64,000 nucleotides of DNA from Oceanihabitans sediminis (GTDB lineage: Bacteria; Bacteroidota; Bacteroidia; Flavobacteriales; Flavobacteriaceae). The notes under the pieces are model-generated. The model ran no database searches, was not told the origin of the DNA, and worked only from the letters and a program-made list of their open reading frames with translations. The DNA lies in contig NZ_QPIG01000002.1 of the NCBI RefSeq assembly GCF_003337215.1, forward strand, positions 1 through 64,000, read 5' to 3'. Of the stretch, positions 9,209-18,061 are shown piece after piece (the stretch's first letter is position 1; each line of letters opens with the position of its first letter). The translations under genes were made by a program, and so were the position numbers.

Positions 9209-9400
9209 AAAACAGCCTTTTATCTTTTAAATGTTTTATTTTAATTAATTTGATTTATATTTAATTAACTAATCATCTAAACAGAAAAGGTTTGAACTAA
9301 AGACTGTTATGAGTATAGATTTTAAACTAAAGCTCTCAAACGTTCTCTTAGGAGTTGCGTATAAAATTTAGATTATTATTCTTTAATTCCATTTAATTGT

Positions 9401-9408
9401 TATTTTTG
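9401..9408 (+). promoter_or_regulatory. Flavobacterial -7 promoter element (TATTTTTG)
   Basis: TATTTTTG fits the Bacteroidota TAnnTTTG consensus and lies 30 bp upstream of the ATG of the outer-membrane protein gene. A -33 TTG is not exact (TTC at the expected spacing). Confidence 0.5.
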
Positions 9409-9438
9409 TTATCTAACCATTTAATATAATCATCCATT

Positions 9439-9966
9439 ATGAGAAAAAAATTACTTTTACTAGCATTTTTAGTTACAGGTGTTTTAGTACAAGCACAAGA
9501 TGTAACTTCAGGAATTCGTGTTGGTTTAAATATTTCTAACTTAGATTTTGAACCACATCCAGAATTTGAAAATGCACATAGAAACGGATTTGCTATCGGA
9601 GCATTTGTTAATTACCCTCTTTCAGAAAAAGTTTCTTTAATGCCAGAATTAGTTTATTCTGCAGAAGGTGGGAAAGCTAAAGAATTACGAGCTAATTATA
9701 TTCAACTACCTGTTACATTAAGATTTCATTTCGGAAACCTTTCAGTTGGTGTTGGTCCACAAGCAAATTTAAAAGTTTGGGAATATGAAGATGGTTATAA
9801 AAACTTAATTCTTTCGGGAGTTGGTGGATTACAATATGACATTTCAGATACATTCTTTTTAGATGCTAGATTTAACTACGGATTTACTAATATACTAGAA
9901 GATAATCCAGCTGGTATTGAAGCTAAGAACTCTACCATTCAAGTAGGATTCGGATTAAAAATCTAA
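9439..9966 (+). CDS. Outer-membrane beta-barrel protein (porin-family fold)
   Basis: The 175-residue protein has a signal peptide (MRKKLLLLAFLVTGVLVQAQ) followed by short alternating strands typical of small eight-stranded barrels: SGIRVGLNISNLDF, GFAIGAFVNYPL, VSLMPELVYS, ANYIQLPVTLRFHFG, and a C-terminal strand STIQVGFGLKI. This matches the OMP_b-brl family that is abundant in Bacteroidota. The gene has its own promoter element and ends at a strong terminator, so it is probably monocistronic. The precise function is unknown. Confidence 0.8.
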   Translation: MRKKLLLLAFLVTGVLVQAQDVTSGIRVGLNISNLDFEPHPEFENAHRNGFAIGAFVNYPLSEKVSLMPELVYSAEGGKAKELRANYIQLPVTLRFHFGNLSVGVGPQANLKVWEYEDGYKNLILSGVGGLQYDISDTFFLDARFNYGFTNILEDNPAGIEAKNSTIQVGFGLKI

Positions 9967-9989
9967 TTAGTTTTCTATATATAATAAAA

Positions 9990-10020
9990 AAGCCTTCAAT
10001 AAATTTGAAGGCTTTTTTTT
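9990..10020. terminator. Bidirectional rho-independent terminator
   Basis: AGCCTTCAA and TTGAAGGCT form a GC-containing stem around a short loop, with an A-run before and a T-run after. It can serve both the outer-membrane protein gene and the convergent miaE. Confidence 0.9.
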
Positions 10021-10021
10021 A

Positions 10022-10603
10022 TTATCCGTGAATAGTTTCACTTTTGCTTAAATCTTTCATGATTTCAGCTTCATATTCTAAAAGAGCTTGCCATTTTTCA
10101 TCAACTTCTTTTCTATCTCCATATTGTCTAGCAAACCCTAAAAACATTGTATAATGATTTGCTTCGCTAACCATTAGGTTTCTATAAAAAGTAGCAAGTT
10201 CTTCGTCTTGTAATTCTTCAGAAAGTAATCTAAAACGCTCACAGCTTCTAGCTTCAATTAAAGCTGCATACAGCAACCTATGAACTAATTGATTTGTTCT
10301 GCTACCTCCTTTAGGAAAGAACTTTAAAAGGGCTATTACGTATTCATCTTTTCTATCTCTACCAAGTGTCCAACCGCGTTCTAAAATTTTATCGTGTACC
10401 ATTTTAAAATGGCTAATTTCTTCTTTTACAAGTGCAACCATTTCTTGAACTAGATCTGTATATTCTGGAAAACTAACTATTAAAGAAATAGCTGTACTTG
10501 TTGCTTTTTGTTCGCAAAAGGCATGGTCTGTAAGTATGTCTTCAATATTTTTTTCTACTATATTTACCCAACGCGGATCGGTTGGTAATTTTAATCCTAG
10601 CAT
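10022..10603 (-). CDS. miaE: tRNA-(ms2io6A)-hydroxylase MiaE
   Basis: The 193-residue protein starts MLGLKLPTDPRWVNIVE, typical of MiaE. It carries the carboxylate and histidine ligands of a ferritin-like di-iron centre: DHAFCEQKAT, KEEISHFKMVHDKI, EARSCERFRLL and VSEANHYTMFL. The enzyme hydroxylates the isopentenyl side chain of 2-methylthio-isopentenyladenosine at tRNA position 37 using oxygen. Length matches the family. The gene stands alone between a shared terminator and dnaX, about 100 bp away on the same strand. Confidence 0.95.
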   Translation of the reverse strand: MLGLKLPTDPRWVNIVEKNIEDILTDHAFCEQKATSTAISLIVSFPEYTDLVQEMVALVKEEISHFKMVHDKILERGWTLGRDRKDEYVIALLKFFPKGGSRTNQLVHRLLYAALIEARSCERFRLLSEELQDEELATFYRNLMVSEANHYTMFLGFARQYGDRKEVDEKWQALLEYEAEIMKDLSKSETIHG

Positions 10604-10700
10604 GTTAATTTGTTTTAAAGGTTTTTCCTTGATTAAATATTTATCTGAATGGTATAAACTAAATAGCTCAATATCTCAAAGGGTAGAAGACTAGCAAGTC

Positions 10701-12428
10701 TTAGACATCTAGATCGAAGGTTTTTCGAAGTAATTCTATAATTGGGTTTTTCTCAGCAAGTTTTTCGAATTTATCCTGAGAACTATACACGTATTTTTTT
10801 TCTAGTTCTTCATTTATAACAATATCTAATGTGATATCGTAATTGTTTAGTTTCTTTCTTATATAACCTAACAGGTGATATTGATTACGTTCCACTTCCA
10901 CTTTATTCGTTTCATTAGGGTAAACAACATTTATAGTGGTTCCAGAAACTTTAGGGGTGTCTATAGATAAAATGGAAGCTAAATTATGCCTTCCGTTTTT
11001 CTCTAATTTTTTTACATAAGCATTCCAAGTTTCAACAAGAGCTTCTTCTGTAAAAGGATCTTTAGGTAAATCTTCCTCATCATGAACTACTTCCATTTGC
11101 TTGATAAGGTGCTCTTTTTTTAATCGAATACTTTTTAAAGAAAGTGCTGATGTCGATTTTTTCTTTGCATTTAAATCAAGCTTAGGTGTTTCTACCTTTT
11201 TAGTTTCTGTTTTAACAGATTGCGAAGGCGTTACCTTAGTTACTGAAACTTCTTCTTTTTTAGAAACTGTTTGAGGAGCAATCTTCGGTTTTGTTACAGA
11301 AACAGGTTTGATTCCTAGTTTTGCAAAGTAGGAAGGTGGAATTATGTAGTTTTTGCTATTTTTTTTTTCTCCATCAAAAGTGATAGAGGCAAGCTGCATT
11401 AGAGTTAGTTCAACGAGTAACCGCTGATTTTTACTGCTTTTGTATTTTAAATCGCATTCATTTGCTAAGTCAATTCCTTTTATTAAAAAGTCTTGCGAAG
11501 CTTTTTTACACTGAATTTGATATTTTTCTTTGGTTTGTTCACCAACTTCTAAAAGTTCTAAAGTTTGCGGATTCTTACAAACTAATAAATCTCTAAAGTG
11601 GCTAGCAAGTCCAGCAATATAGTGGTGACCGTCAAAACCTTTAGATAAGGTATTATTGAATTGCATTAACAATTCCGGAATTTTATTCTCTAATATTAAA
11701 TCGGTACTTGTGAAATAGGTTTCGTAATCTAGAACATTTAAATTCTCTGTTACTGCTTGACGTGTTAGGTTTTTTCCTGAAAAACTTACCACACGATCAA
11801 ATATAGAAAGCGCATCACGCATTGCACCATCAGACTTTTGAGCTATAATATGAAGTGCATCGTCTTCGGCTTCAATACCTTGTTCTTGTGCAATGTATTT
11901 TAAATATTCCTTCGCGTCTTTTACGGTAATTCGTTTAAAATCGAATATCTGACATCTAGAAAGAATAGTAGGTATGATCTTATGTTTTTCAGTAGTTGCA
12001 AGAATAAATATACAGTGTTTTGGCGGCTCTTCCAATGTCTTTAAAAAAGCATTAAATGCTGCTTGAGAAAGCATGTGAACCTCGTCAATAATATAGACTT
12101 TATATTTACCAACTTGCGGCGGTATTCTTACTTGATCGGTTAGGTTTCTAATATCATCAACCGAGTTATTAGAAGCGGCATCTAATTCAAAAACATTAAA
12201 TGCAAAATCCTCGTCTTCTTTTTCTGTACCATCACTATTAATCATTTTAGCAAGAATACGTGCACATGTTGTTTTACCAACTCCACGAGGTCCTGTAAAT
12301 AGAAGTGCTTGCGCTAAGTGATTGTTTTCAATAGCATTTAATAAAGTATTTGTAATAGCAGATTGACCAACAACATCTTTGAATGTTTGTGGTCTATATT
12401 TCCTTGCCGATACTACAAAATGTTCCAA
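10701..12428 (-). CDS. dnaX: DNA polymerase III subunit gamma/tau
   Basis: The 575-residue clamp-loader ATPase has Walker A GPRGVGKTT at about residues 46-54, the Walker B region IDEVHMLSQAAFNAFLKTLE, sensor 1 LATTEKHKI and the SRCQIFDF motif. Domain III and a Lys/Thr/Ser-rich linker (about residues 370-450) precede a C-terminal region that in tau contacts the polymerase and DnaB. The zinc module usually found between Walker A and the ELDAASNN motif is missing: residues 61-80 carry no cysteine. I did not see a convincing slippery site for a gamma frameshift. Confidence 0.95.
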   Translation of the reverse strand: MEHFVVSARKYRPQTFKDVVGQSAITNTLLNAIENNHLAQALLFTGPRGVGKTTCARILAKMINSDGTEKEDEDFAFNVFELDAASNNSVDDIRNLTDQVRIPPQVGKYKVYIIDEVHMLSQAAFNAFLKTLEEPPKHCIFILATTEKHKIIPTILSRCQIFDFKRITVKDAKEYLKYIAQEQGIEAEDDALHIIAQKSDGAMRDALSIFDRVVSFSGKNLTRQAVTENLNVLDYETYFTSTDLILENKIPELLMQFNNTLSKGFDGHHYIAGLASHFRDLLVCKNPQTLELLEVGEQTKEKYQIQCKKASQDFLIKGIDLANECDLKYKSSKNQRLLVELTLMQLASITFDGEKKNSKNYIIPPSYFAKLGIKPVSVTKPKIAPQTVSKKEEVSVTKVTPSQSVKTETKKVETPKLDLNAKKKSTSALSLKSIRLKKEHLIKQMEVVHDEEDLPKDPFTEEALVETWNAYVKKLEKNGRHNLASILSIDTPKVSGTTINVVYPNETNKVEVERNQYHLLGYIRKKLNNYDITLDIVINEELEKKYVYSSQDKFEKLAEKNPIIELLRKTFDLDV

Positions 12429-12665
12429 TCTTTCTGAATTTATTTAAGCAATAAAATTACTACTTTTTGCTGAAGAAACAAAGTTAAAAATAAGCTTTGA
12501 AATACATAAGTTTCTAATCTAAATTTAATAGGAGTTATTAACAAAACAAGGTATGTCTTTCAGAAATTATCTCCGATTAATCAAGTTCTATAGTTATTTA
12601 TAAATATCTTGGATTTCCTCTTAATTTAAGCTGTTTGTTTTAGATATTTCTAGAAATAGTTTTAA

Positions 12666-12673
12666 TAACTTTG
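12666..12673 (+). promoter_or_regulatory. -7 promoter element of the RNase P RNA gene (TAACTTTG)
   Basis: TAACTTTG matches TAnnTTTG and ends five bases before the first paired base of the RNA at 12679, which is where transcription should start. No TTG is seen at the ideal -33 distance. Confidence 0.65.
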
Positions 12674-12678
12674 CAGGC

Positions 12679-12989
12679 AAGTAGATTGCCTTATCGCTGT
12701 TTCGATTTATCGAGATGGAGGAAAGTCCGAACACCGTAGTGTAATCATAGTGGTTAACGACCACCAGTCGTGAGGCTAGGAAAAGTGCAACAGAAAGTAT
12801 GTACAGGTAATGCTGTAGTGAAACCGGGTAAACTCTATGTGGTGCAATGTCATGTAAACTAGTGTTTGAGCGTGCACGCGCGATGCTAGAGGGTAGACAG
12901 CTAAAGTTTATTAGTAATAATAAACGCAGATAAATGATAAGGGGCATTTTTTTAGAAAAATGTACAGAATTCGGCTTATAAATTTACTT
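12679..12989 (+). ncRNA. rnpB: RNase P RNA (bacterial type A)
   Basis: The conserved core is clear: GGAGGAAAGTCCGAACACC at 12717-12735 (P4 and CR-I) and ACAGAATTCGGCTTA at 12964-12978 (CR-V and the 3' half of P4). The ends pair perfectly as helix P1: AAGTAGATT at 12679-12687 with AATTTACTT at 12981-12989, including one G-U pair. The span is about 311 nt, somewhat compact for a type A RNA. It is the catalytic subunit that matures tRNA 5' ends. A promoter element precedes it and a terminator follows at once. Confidence 0.95.
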
Positions 12990-12997
12990 GATTAAAC

Positions 12998-13030
12998 AAG
13001 CCCTTTGCTAAATGCAAAGGGCTTTGTTTT
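12998..13030 (+). terminator. Terminator of rnpB
   Basis: AAGCCCTTTGC and GCAAAGGGCTT form a strong stem with loop TAAAT, followed by a T-rich run. It directly follows the RNase P RNA and can also act for the convergent NTF2-like gene. Confidence 0.9.
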
Positions 13031-13043
13031 TACTTTAAAAGTT

Positions 13044-13571
13044 TTAGTTTTTTGGTGGAATTACTTCATATCCTAGTTCTTTTGCTACTTCTAGATTGTC
13101 ATAATAAATTCTGCTGGATATAATTTTATTATCTTTTATTCTAGCAGTTAATTGGTAAGGCATTTCAATAGTTTTTCCGTTTAGCATATAGCTATAGGTT
13201 CCCCATTGTGAAACCCAATCTCCTTTATGATTTCCTTTTATTACTCTAAATGTTTGTGATACAAATTCAACTTTTTCATTGGTTCGGTATTTATGTACTT
13301 TAGTCCAAGACTCTAAAGTTTCCTTTTTATTAATGGAATCGTTTATAGAAGGACCATACCCGATATATTTTTCATCTAGAAGTATTTCAACCGTTTCCAT
13401 CTTATCATAAACTAAAGCGTTTACATAATCACTTAAGATTTTAATAGTAGCTTCTGGCTCTGGATTTTCTACAACAATTTCTTTGTAGTTTAAAGATTTT
13501 TCTTGGGCGTAGGTGAATAAGTTTACTAATAGAAAGCTTAGTAATAATACTGTTGTTTGTAAAGTTTTCAT
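13044..13571 (-). CDS. Secreted NTF2-like (SnoaL or DUF4440-type) protein
   Basis: The 175-residue protein has a signal peptide (MKTLQTTVLLLSFLLVNLFTYAQ). The mature part looks like the cone-shaped NTF2-like fold: an N-terminal helix region (ATIKILSDYVNALVYDKMETVEILLDEKYIGYGPS), a central segment with WTKVHKYRTNEKVEFVSQTF, and C-terminal strands (WGTYSYMLNGKTIEMPYQLTARI). Bacteroidota carry many such proteins of unknown substrate. The fold call rests on pattern, and a function cannot be stated. Confidence 0.6.
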   Translation of the reverse strand: MKTLQTTVLLLSFLLVNLFTYAQEKSLNYKEIVVENPEPEATIKILSDYVNALVYDKMETVEILLDEKYIGYGPSINDSINKKETLESWTKVHKYRTNEKVEFVSQTFRVIKGNHKGDWVSQWGTYSYMLNGKTIEMPYQLTARIKDNKIISSRIYYDNLEVAKELGYEVIPPKN

Positions 13572-13785
13572 AATTTCATGTATTTAATTAATAGTTCATT
13601 AATCCATAATGAAGCATAGTTAATTAAAAACAAGATTATGTTTCTAATACATTCGTTTTGCAGAAAAAGGGTTTTCTAAGGGAGAAAACGGTTTTTAATT
13701 TCAACTAAGATAGTAAAAACTTAACTTTAGATGTGTTAAATATTGGCCAATTGATGTTTATGTAAGAAAGTGAATACAAAGTTTT

Positions 13786-14334
13786 TTATTCTTCTTCCGC
13801 TAGTTCAAAAAAGCTAAACATATTACCGCCATAACTTTTTGAGTAGGAGAAATTAGGTAAATGCGAAAGTTTTGTGTGTTTAGAATGTTCTATAATTAAA
13901 ACACCTTCTTCTTCTAATAAGTTATTTTGAAATACAAGTTCTGGTATTTTAGAAAAATCTTCTAGAGGAAAATCATAAGGGGGATCTGCAAAAATAATAG
14001 TACTAGGTGTAGTAGTTTTTTCTAAAAAAGTAAACACATTGCTTTTAATGGTTTGTATTGGCATTTTAAAGCCTTCAGCGGTTTCGTTTATAAAACGGAT
14101 GCAACCATAATCTGCATCTACACTTGTTATCTGTTTGGTGCCTCTTGAAGCAAACTCGTAACTTATATTTCCTGTTCCGCTAAATAAATCTAATACAGAA
14201 ATCTCATCAAAATAGTAAAGATTATTAATGATGTTAAACAGGGCTTCTTTAGCCATATCTGTAGTTGGTCTTACTGGTAATTTCTTTGGTGCAGTAATTC
14301 TTCTTCCTTTATATGTTCCAGATATTATTCGCAT
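13786..14334 (-). CDS. rsmD: 16S rRNA (guanine966-N2)-methyltransferase
   Basis: The 182-residue Rossmann methyltransferase begins MRIISGTYKGRRITAPK and has the RsmD landmarks RPTTDMAKEALFNII, the SAM-binding LDLFSGTGNISYEFASRG (about residues 48-65) and the catalytic DPPY at about residue 117. It methylates N2 of G966 in 16S rRNA. Its ATG overlaps the stop of the DUF3822 gene by one base (TAATG), so translation is coupled. The same pairing occurs in other Bacteroidota. Confidence 0.95.
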   Translation of the reverse strand: MRIISGTYKGRRITAPKKLPVRPTTDMAKEALFNIINNLYYFDEISVLDLFSGTGNISYEFASRGTKQITSVDADYGCIRFINETAEGFKMPIQTIKSNVFTFLEKTTTPSTIIFADPPYDFPLEDFSKIPELVFQNNLLEEEGVLIIEHSKHTKLSHLPNFSYSKSYGGNMFSFFELAEEE

Positions 14335-15155
14335 TAAAAGCTATGTTTTAAAATATAATTATTGTGTTTTAGTTCTTTGGTATTTTCTATAAGATAGTTA
14401 GTGTTGGTTTTACCAAACTGTATATGTCTTATGTACTTATAAGCTATATTATAAAGTGAATCGTCTTCCTTTATGTTTCCTAATAATACAAGTTTTACTG
14501 TTTCAGGGTTTAGCTGTAGTTGTTCGGCAGTAAAAAGTATATAATATATAAAATCTTCTGCTGTATTATAGTTAAAGGTATTGTATAAAGTTAGTTTTCC
14601 TTGGTTGCTAACTATTATTTCAAAATGTGTATCACTTATATGAACATACATTTTTTTGTCCTCTGCATGCTTTTCTGCTTGTAAAATCTCTTCTATTAAA
14701 ATAGTAGAGTAGTGCTTGTAGTTAAAGGTTCCAAACCTATCGTACAAATAGTTGTTTATATTTACGTAAGGTACGTAAATATTTATACTATCATTAATAT
14801 GGATTTCATCTTGAGCTATAAAATCCGTTTGTAAAATTTTTGTGTTAAACTTTAAATAGTCGGCAATAGCATCTTCCTCAAATAAAGGTTTTGGTACTAG
14901 AGTAGAAAGTTCATTTACATAAATTACATGAATAGTTCGGAAGCTATCTAGAAGTGCTTCTTCGTTATTAAAAGCATCTTTTAAATGGTCTAAAGTATTA
15001 AAAGGTGTTTGCTTTTCAGAAAAGGGAATATGCTTTAAATAACAGATGCTATTAGCTTCTGTATTTAAAACACAAAAAGAAAGTCCATTCAAGCTTATTT
15101 GAATGGACAATTCTTTAATAGATAATATGTTTGTTTTATTATTCGCTGTCACCAT
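14334..15155 (-). CDS. DUF3822 family protein
   Basis: The 273-residue protein has the features I associate with DUF3822: an N-terminal ELSIQISLNGLSFCVLNT and the central FNYKHYSTILIEEIL, with an actin/ASKHA-like look (VHISDTHFEIIV). The family is found in Bacteroidota, next to rsmD, and its function is unknown. The start overlaps the end of the upstream membrane-protein gene by 17 bp and its stop overlaps the start of rsmD, so the three genes are tightly coupled. Confidence 0.8.
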   Translation of the reverse strand: MVTANNKTNILSIKELSIQISLNGLSFCVLNTEANSICYLKHIPFSEKQTPFNTLDHLKDAFNNEEALLDSFRTIHVIYVNELSTLVPKPLFEEDAIADYLKFNTKILQTDFIAQDEIHINDSINIYVPYVNINNYLYDRFGTFNYKHYSTILIEEILQAEKHAEDKKMYVHISDTHFEIIVSNQGKLTLYNTFNYNTAEDFIYYILFTAEQLQLNPETVKLVLLGNIKEDDSLYNIAYKYIRHIQFGKTNTNYLIENTKELKHNNYILKHSF

Positions 15156-15876
15156 AAGTTTTTGGCCAGTTTCCGCTAGTATTAACTTGATCTAAAGATC
15201 CAACTTTAATAGCGTTTCCGTTAACACCATCAACCGATACTACTTCGTTTTCTTGTGCTACTAAATCTTTGTCCTGATCAGCTAATATAACATTCTTTAA
15301 AATCTTTGCTTCAAATACTGGGATTTTAGGCTTTCCTTCTTCACCAATAAAACCAGATTTCATTTCAATTTTAGCACCTTCGATACTAGGGATTTCCATC
15401 ATTGTTTTATATCTGTTAGATTTCTTAAATAAAGAATCTTTTACAGGAACTGTTCCTAAAGTATCAATAACAGTAATATCTTTAAAAGTTTCAACTCCAC
15501 CGTAAAGTTTTGTTGCTTCTTCATCTAATACTGTTTCTACTCTACGTTGCGTAATAGTAAATTCTGCGGTATCAATAAATTTAATTAAGTTTTCAAAGTT
15601 TGGTGCAAAAGTACCAGTTACTTGTCTGTGTGCTAATTGAGAATCTCTAACATCAATCATTTTTTCAATTACAGCAGCATAACGTTTTTGTTTTACTTTG
15701 TTAAATTTAATAGGCTCATAGATAGAGTTGAAAGTTTGGTAACCTAAAAAAGCTATTAAAGCTATAAGGGCTATCATTAAAACAGGTCTTAATTTATTAG
15801 GTATAAACTTGTCAACAAGCCAAACCAAGCCAATAGTTAAAAGAATTACTGCAACTGCAATTAGTATTATATTCAT
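15139..15876 (-). CDS. Membrane-anchored protein of unknown function
   Basis: The 245-residue protein has two hydrophobic segments at the N-terminus (residues 2-21, then about 31-48) and a soluble part of about 195 residues that contains RRVETVLDEEATKLYGG. I recognise no named family, although similar proteins occur beside DUF3822 and rsmD in Flavobacteriaceae as far as I recall. It is the first gene of the overlapping three-gene operon and has a -7 element upstream on the minus strand. Confidence 0.7.
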   Translation of the reverse strand: MNIILIAVAVILLTIGLVWLVDKFIPNKLRPVLMIALIALIAFLGYQTFNSIYEPIKFNKVKQKRYAAVIEKMIDVRDSQLAHRQVTGTFAPNFENLIKFIDTAEFTITQRRVETVLDEEATKLYGGVETFKDITVIDTLGTVPVKDSLFKKSNRYKTMMEIPSIEGAKIEMKSGFIGEEGKPKIPVFEAKILKNVILADQDKDLVAQENEVVSVDGVNGNAIKVGSLDQVNTSGNWPKTYGDSE

Positions 15877-15910
15877 AATATATTAATTAAATTTTATTAA
15901 AGGTCTTTCG

Positions 15911-15918
15911 CAAATCTA
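15911..15918 (-). promoter_or_regulatory. -7 promoter element for the DUF3822-rsmD operon (TAGATTTG)
   Basis: On the minus strand TAGATTTG fits TAnnTTTG and lies 34 bp upstream of the operon's first ATG. A minus-strand TTG sits 24 bp further upstream, slightly beyond the usual spacing. Confidence 0.5.
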
Positions 15919-15964
15919 CAATTTTTTTTTAATCGTTAAAACCAAAGAGCATAAAAATCATTAC

Positions 15965-15972
15965 TATATTTG
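15965..15972 (+). promoter_or_regulatory. -7 promoter element for the helicase gene (TATATTTG)
   Basis: TATATTTG fits TAnnTTTG and lies 28 bp upstream of the helicase ATG. It forms a divergent pair with the element at 15911-15918. Confidence 0.5.
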
Positions 15973-16000
15973 ATGAAAAATTTCCAGACAGTCTAAATAA

Positions 16001-17428
16001 ATGAATGCATCCAAATTTTATACCCTTATAAAACAACAGTTTCCGTTCCAAACAACGCCAAAACAGGATATTGTTTTATTGCAACTTTCTGAGTTTATTT
16101 TTTCAAAATCTCCAAATCAGCTTTATTTATTAAAAGGATATGCTGGAACAGGAAAAACAACCATAATTGGTACCATTGTTACGCATTTATGGCAAGCTAA
16201 AAAAAGCGCCGTACTTATGGCACCAACCGGTAGAGCGGCTAAAGTAATTTCTAATTACTCCAAGAAAGAAGCTTTTACTATTCATAAAAAAATATATTTC
16301 CCAAAGAAGGAAAAGGGTGGAGGAGTAAAATTTGTTTTACAGCCTAATAAGCATAAAAACACTATTTTTATCGTGGATGAGGCTTCCATGATATCTGATA
16401 CACCTGGAGAATCTAAGTTTTTTGAAAACGGATCTTTGTTAGATGATCTTATGCAATATGTGTATTCTGGTCACCAATGTAAACTATTATTAATTGGAGA
16501 TACGGCTCAATTACCGCCAGTTAAGTTAGATTTAAGTCCGGCCCTAGATGAAAACACCTTGAGTTTGAGTTTTAATAAGGATGTTATTAAAATGGAGCTA
16601 GATGAAGTAGTTCGTCAAAATCAAGATTCCGGAATCTTAGAAAACGCAACGATTCTTCGAGAAACATTAACAAGTGCTTTTTTAGATACTTTTAAATTCA
16701 ATTTGAAAAGCTTTACAGATATCATCCGACTAGTTGACGGCTATGAAATTATGGATGCTATAAACGACTCCTACAGTAATTTAGGAAACGAAGAAACCAC
16801 CATAATTGTTAGAAGTAATAAACGAGCAAATCTGTATAACCAACAAATAAGACAACGTATTCTATTTAATGAAAACGAAATATCTGCGGGAGATTATTTA
16901 ATGGTTGTTAAGAATAATTACTTTTGGATTAAACCAACTACCGAAGCTGGTTTTATTGCAAATGGAGATATTATTGAGGTTTTAGAAATATTTTCTATTC
17001 AGGAGTTATATGGTTTTCGCTTCGCGGAAGTTAAAATACGCATGGTAGATTACCCTAGAATGAAACCATTTGAAACCGTTTTACTTTTAGATACTATTTC
17101 AGCTGAAACTCCTTCCTTAGCTTATGAAGATTCTAATAAACTCTATCAAGAAGTTCAAAAGGATTATGAAGATGAAACTAGTAACTATAAGAAGTTTATA
17201 AAAATAAAAGGAAACAAACACTTTAATGCGCTTCAAGTAAAATTTTCTTATGCTATAACTTGTCATAAATCACAAGGTGGACAATGGAATACCGTTTTTG
17301 TAGAGCAACCTTATTTACCAAACGGAATAGATAGAGATTATCTGCGTTGGTTATATACAGCAGTTACAAGAGCTAAAGAAAAATTGTATCTTATTGGTTT
17401 TAAAGAGGAGTTTTTTGAAGAAATATAA
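16001..17428 (+). CDS. RecD-like SF1B DNA helicase
   Basis: The 475-residue ATPase has Walker A LKGYAGTGKTT at about residues 44-54, motif Ia APTGRAAKV, Walker B FIVDEASMISD, motif III LLIGDTAQLPPV, and C-terminal ITCHKSQGGQWNTVFVEQP and YTAVTRAKEKLYLIGF (UvrD_C_2). It belongs to the AAA_30/RecD2-Dda group of 5'-3' helicases but is short, without the long N-terminal region of RecD2. No RecB or RecC gene is near, so a stand-alone repair or replication helicase is likely. It is often annotated as a RecD-like or exonuclease V alpha-type helicase. Confidence 0.9.
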   Translation: MNASKFYTLIKQQFPFQTTPKQDIVLLQLSEFIFSKSPNQLYLLKGYAGTGKTTIIGTIVTHLWQAKKSAVLMAPTGRAAKVISNYSKKEAFTIHKKIYFPKKEKGGGVKFVLQPNKHKNTIFIVDEASMISDTPGESKFFENGSLLDDLMQYVYSGHQCKLLLIGDTAQLPPVKLDLSPALDENTLSLSFNKDVIKMELDEVVRQNQDSGILENATILRETLTSAFLDTFKFNLKSFTDIIRLVDGYEIMDAINDSYSNLGNEETTIIVRSNKRANLYNQQIRQRILFNENEISAGDYLMVVKNNYFWIKPTTEAGFIANGDIIEVLEIFSIQELYGFRFAEVKIRMVDYPRMKPFETVLLLDTISAETPSLAYEDSNKLYQEVQKDYEDETSNYKKFIKIKGNKHFNALQVKFSYAITCHKSQGGQWNTVFVEQPYLPNGIDRDYLRWLYTAVTRAKEKLYLIGFKEEFFEEI

Positions 17429-17447
17429 GTTTAAAACAATTTGTTAA

Positions 17448-18014
17448 ATGACAACAGAAGCTATTTTAAGTATATTTTTAGGTGTGGGTTTAGCTGCATC
17501 TGTTGGTTTTAGAGTATTTGTACCATTATTTGCTTTAAGTCTAGCATCCTATTTTAATGTTTGGGAACTTAATGAGTCTTGGCAATGGGTTGGTAGTTTA
17601 ACAGCTGTTATAACCCTTGGCGTTGCAACTATTGTAGAAATATTTGCATATTATATCCCGTTAGTAGATAATCTTTTAGATTCTATTGCAGTGCCATTAG
17701 CCGCCATTGCAGGAACCGCTGTGATGGTTTCTACTGTTGCCGATTTAAGTCCGGTAATCACATGGGCTTTAGCCATTATAGCAGGAGGAGGGACGGCTGC
17801 TGCAATTGCAGGAACATCTAGCGTAGCTCGTGTTGCTTCCACTACAACAACAGGAGGCTTAGGTAACCCTATAGTTTCTACAGCAGAAACAGGAACCTCT
17901 ATAGTAATGGCAGGAATATCTTTGTTTGTCCCTGTATTAGGCTTTATTTTAGTAATATTTTTGTTGTTTATAATATTTAGACTTTATAAAAAGTTTAAAA
18001 CTACTAAGGCTTAA
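17448..18014 (+). CDS. DUF4126 family membrane protein
   Basis: The 188-residue protein is almost wholly hydrophobic with about five membrane segments, and carries the Gly/Ala-rich pattern typical of DUF4126: [18 protein letters not shown] at the start, a [20 protein letters not shown] segment, and [20 protein letters not shown]. It starts 19 bp after the helicase stop, so it may be co-transcribed. No function is established for the family. Confidence 0.8.
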   Translation: MTTEAILSIFLGVGLAASVGFRVFVPLFALSLASYFNVWELNESWQWVGSLTAVITLGVATIVEIFAYYIPLVDNLLDSIAVPLAAIAGTAVMVSTVADLSPVITWALAIIAGGGTAAAIAGTSSVARVASTTTTGGLGNPIVSTAETGTSIVMAGISLFVPVLGFILVIFLLFIIFRLYKKFKTTKA

Positions 18015-18031
18015 AATCCTTTTTAAAGTTA

Positions 18032-18039
18032 TATTTTTG
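18032..18039 (+). promoter_or_regulatory. -7 promoter element of kdsB (TATTTTTG)
   Basis: TATTTTTG fits TAnnTTTG and lies 22 bp upstream of the kdsB ATG, just after the DUF4126 stop. It suggests that kdsB starts its own transcript. Confidence 0.5.
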
Positions 18040-18061
18040 TTATTCTAGTATAATATTTAAT

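Noticed and set aside
10701-12428. Programmed frameshift in dnaX making a gamma form
   Set aside because: I saw no A-run with a following hairpin at a suitable site comparable with the E. coli signal.
12621-12947. Minus-strand open frame of 108 residues
   Set aside because: It overlaps the RNase P RNA gene, whose core and P1 helix are clear. The frame is a by-product of the structured RNA.
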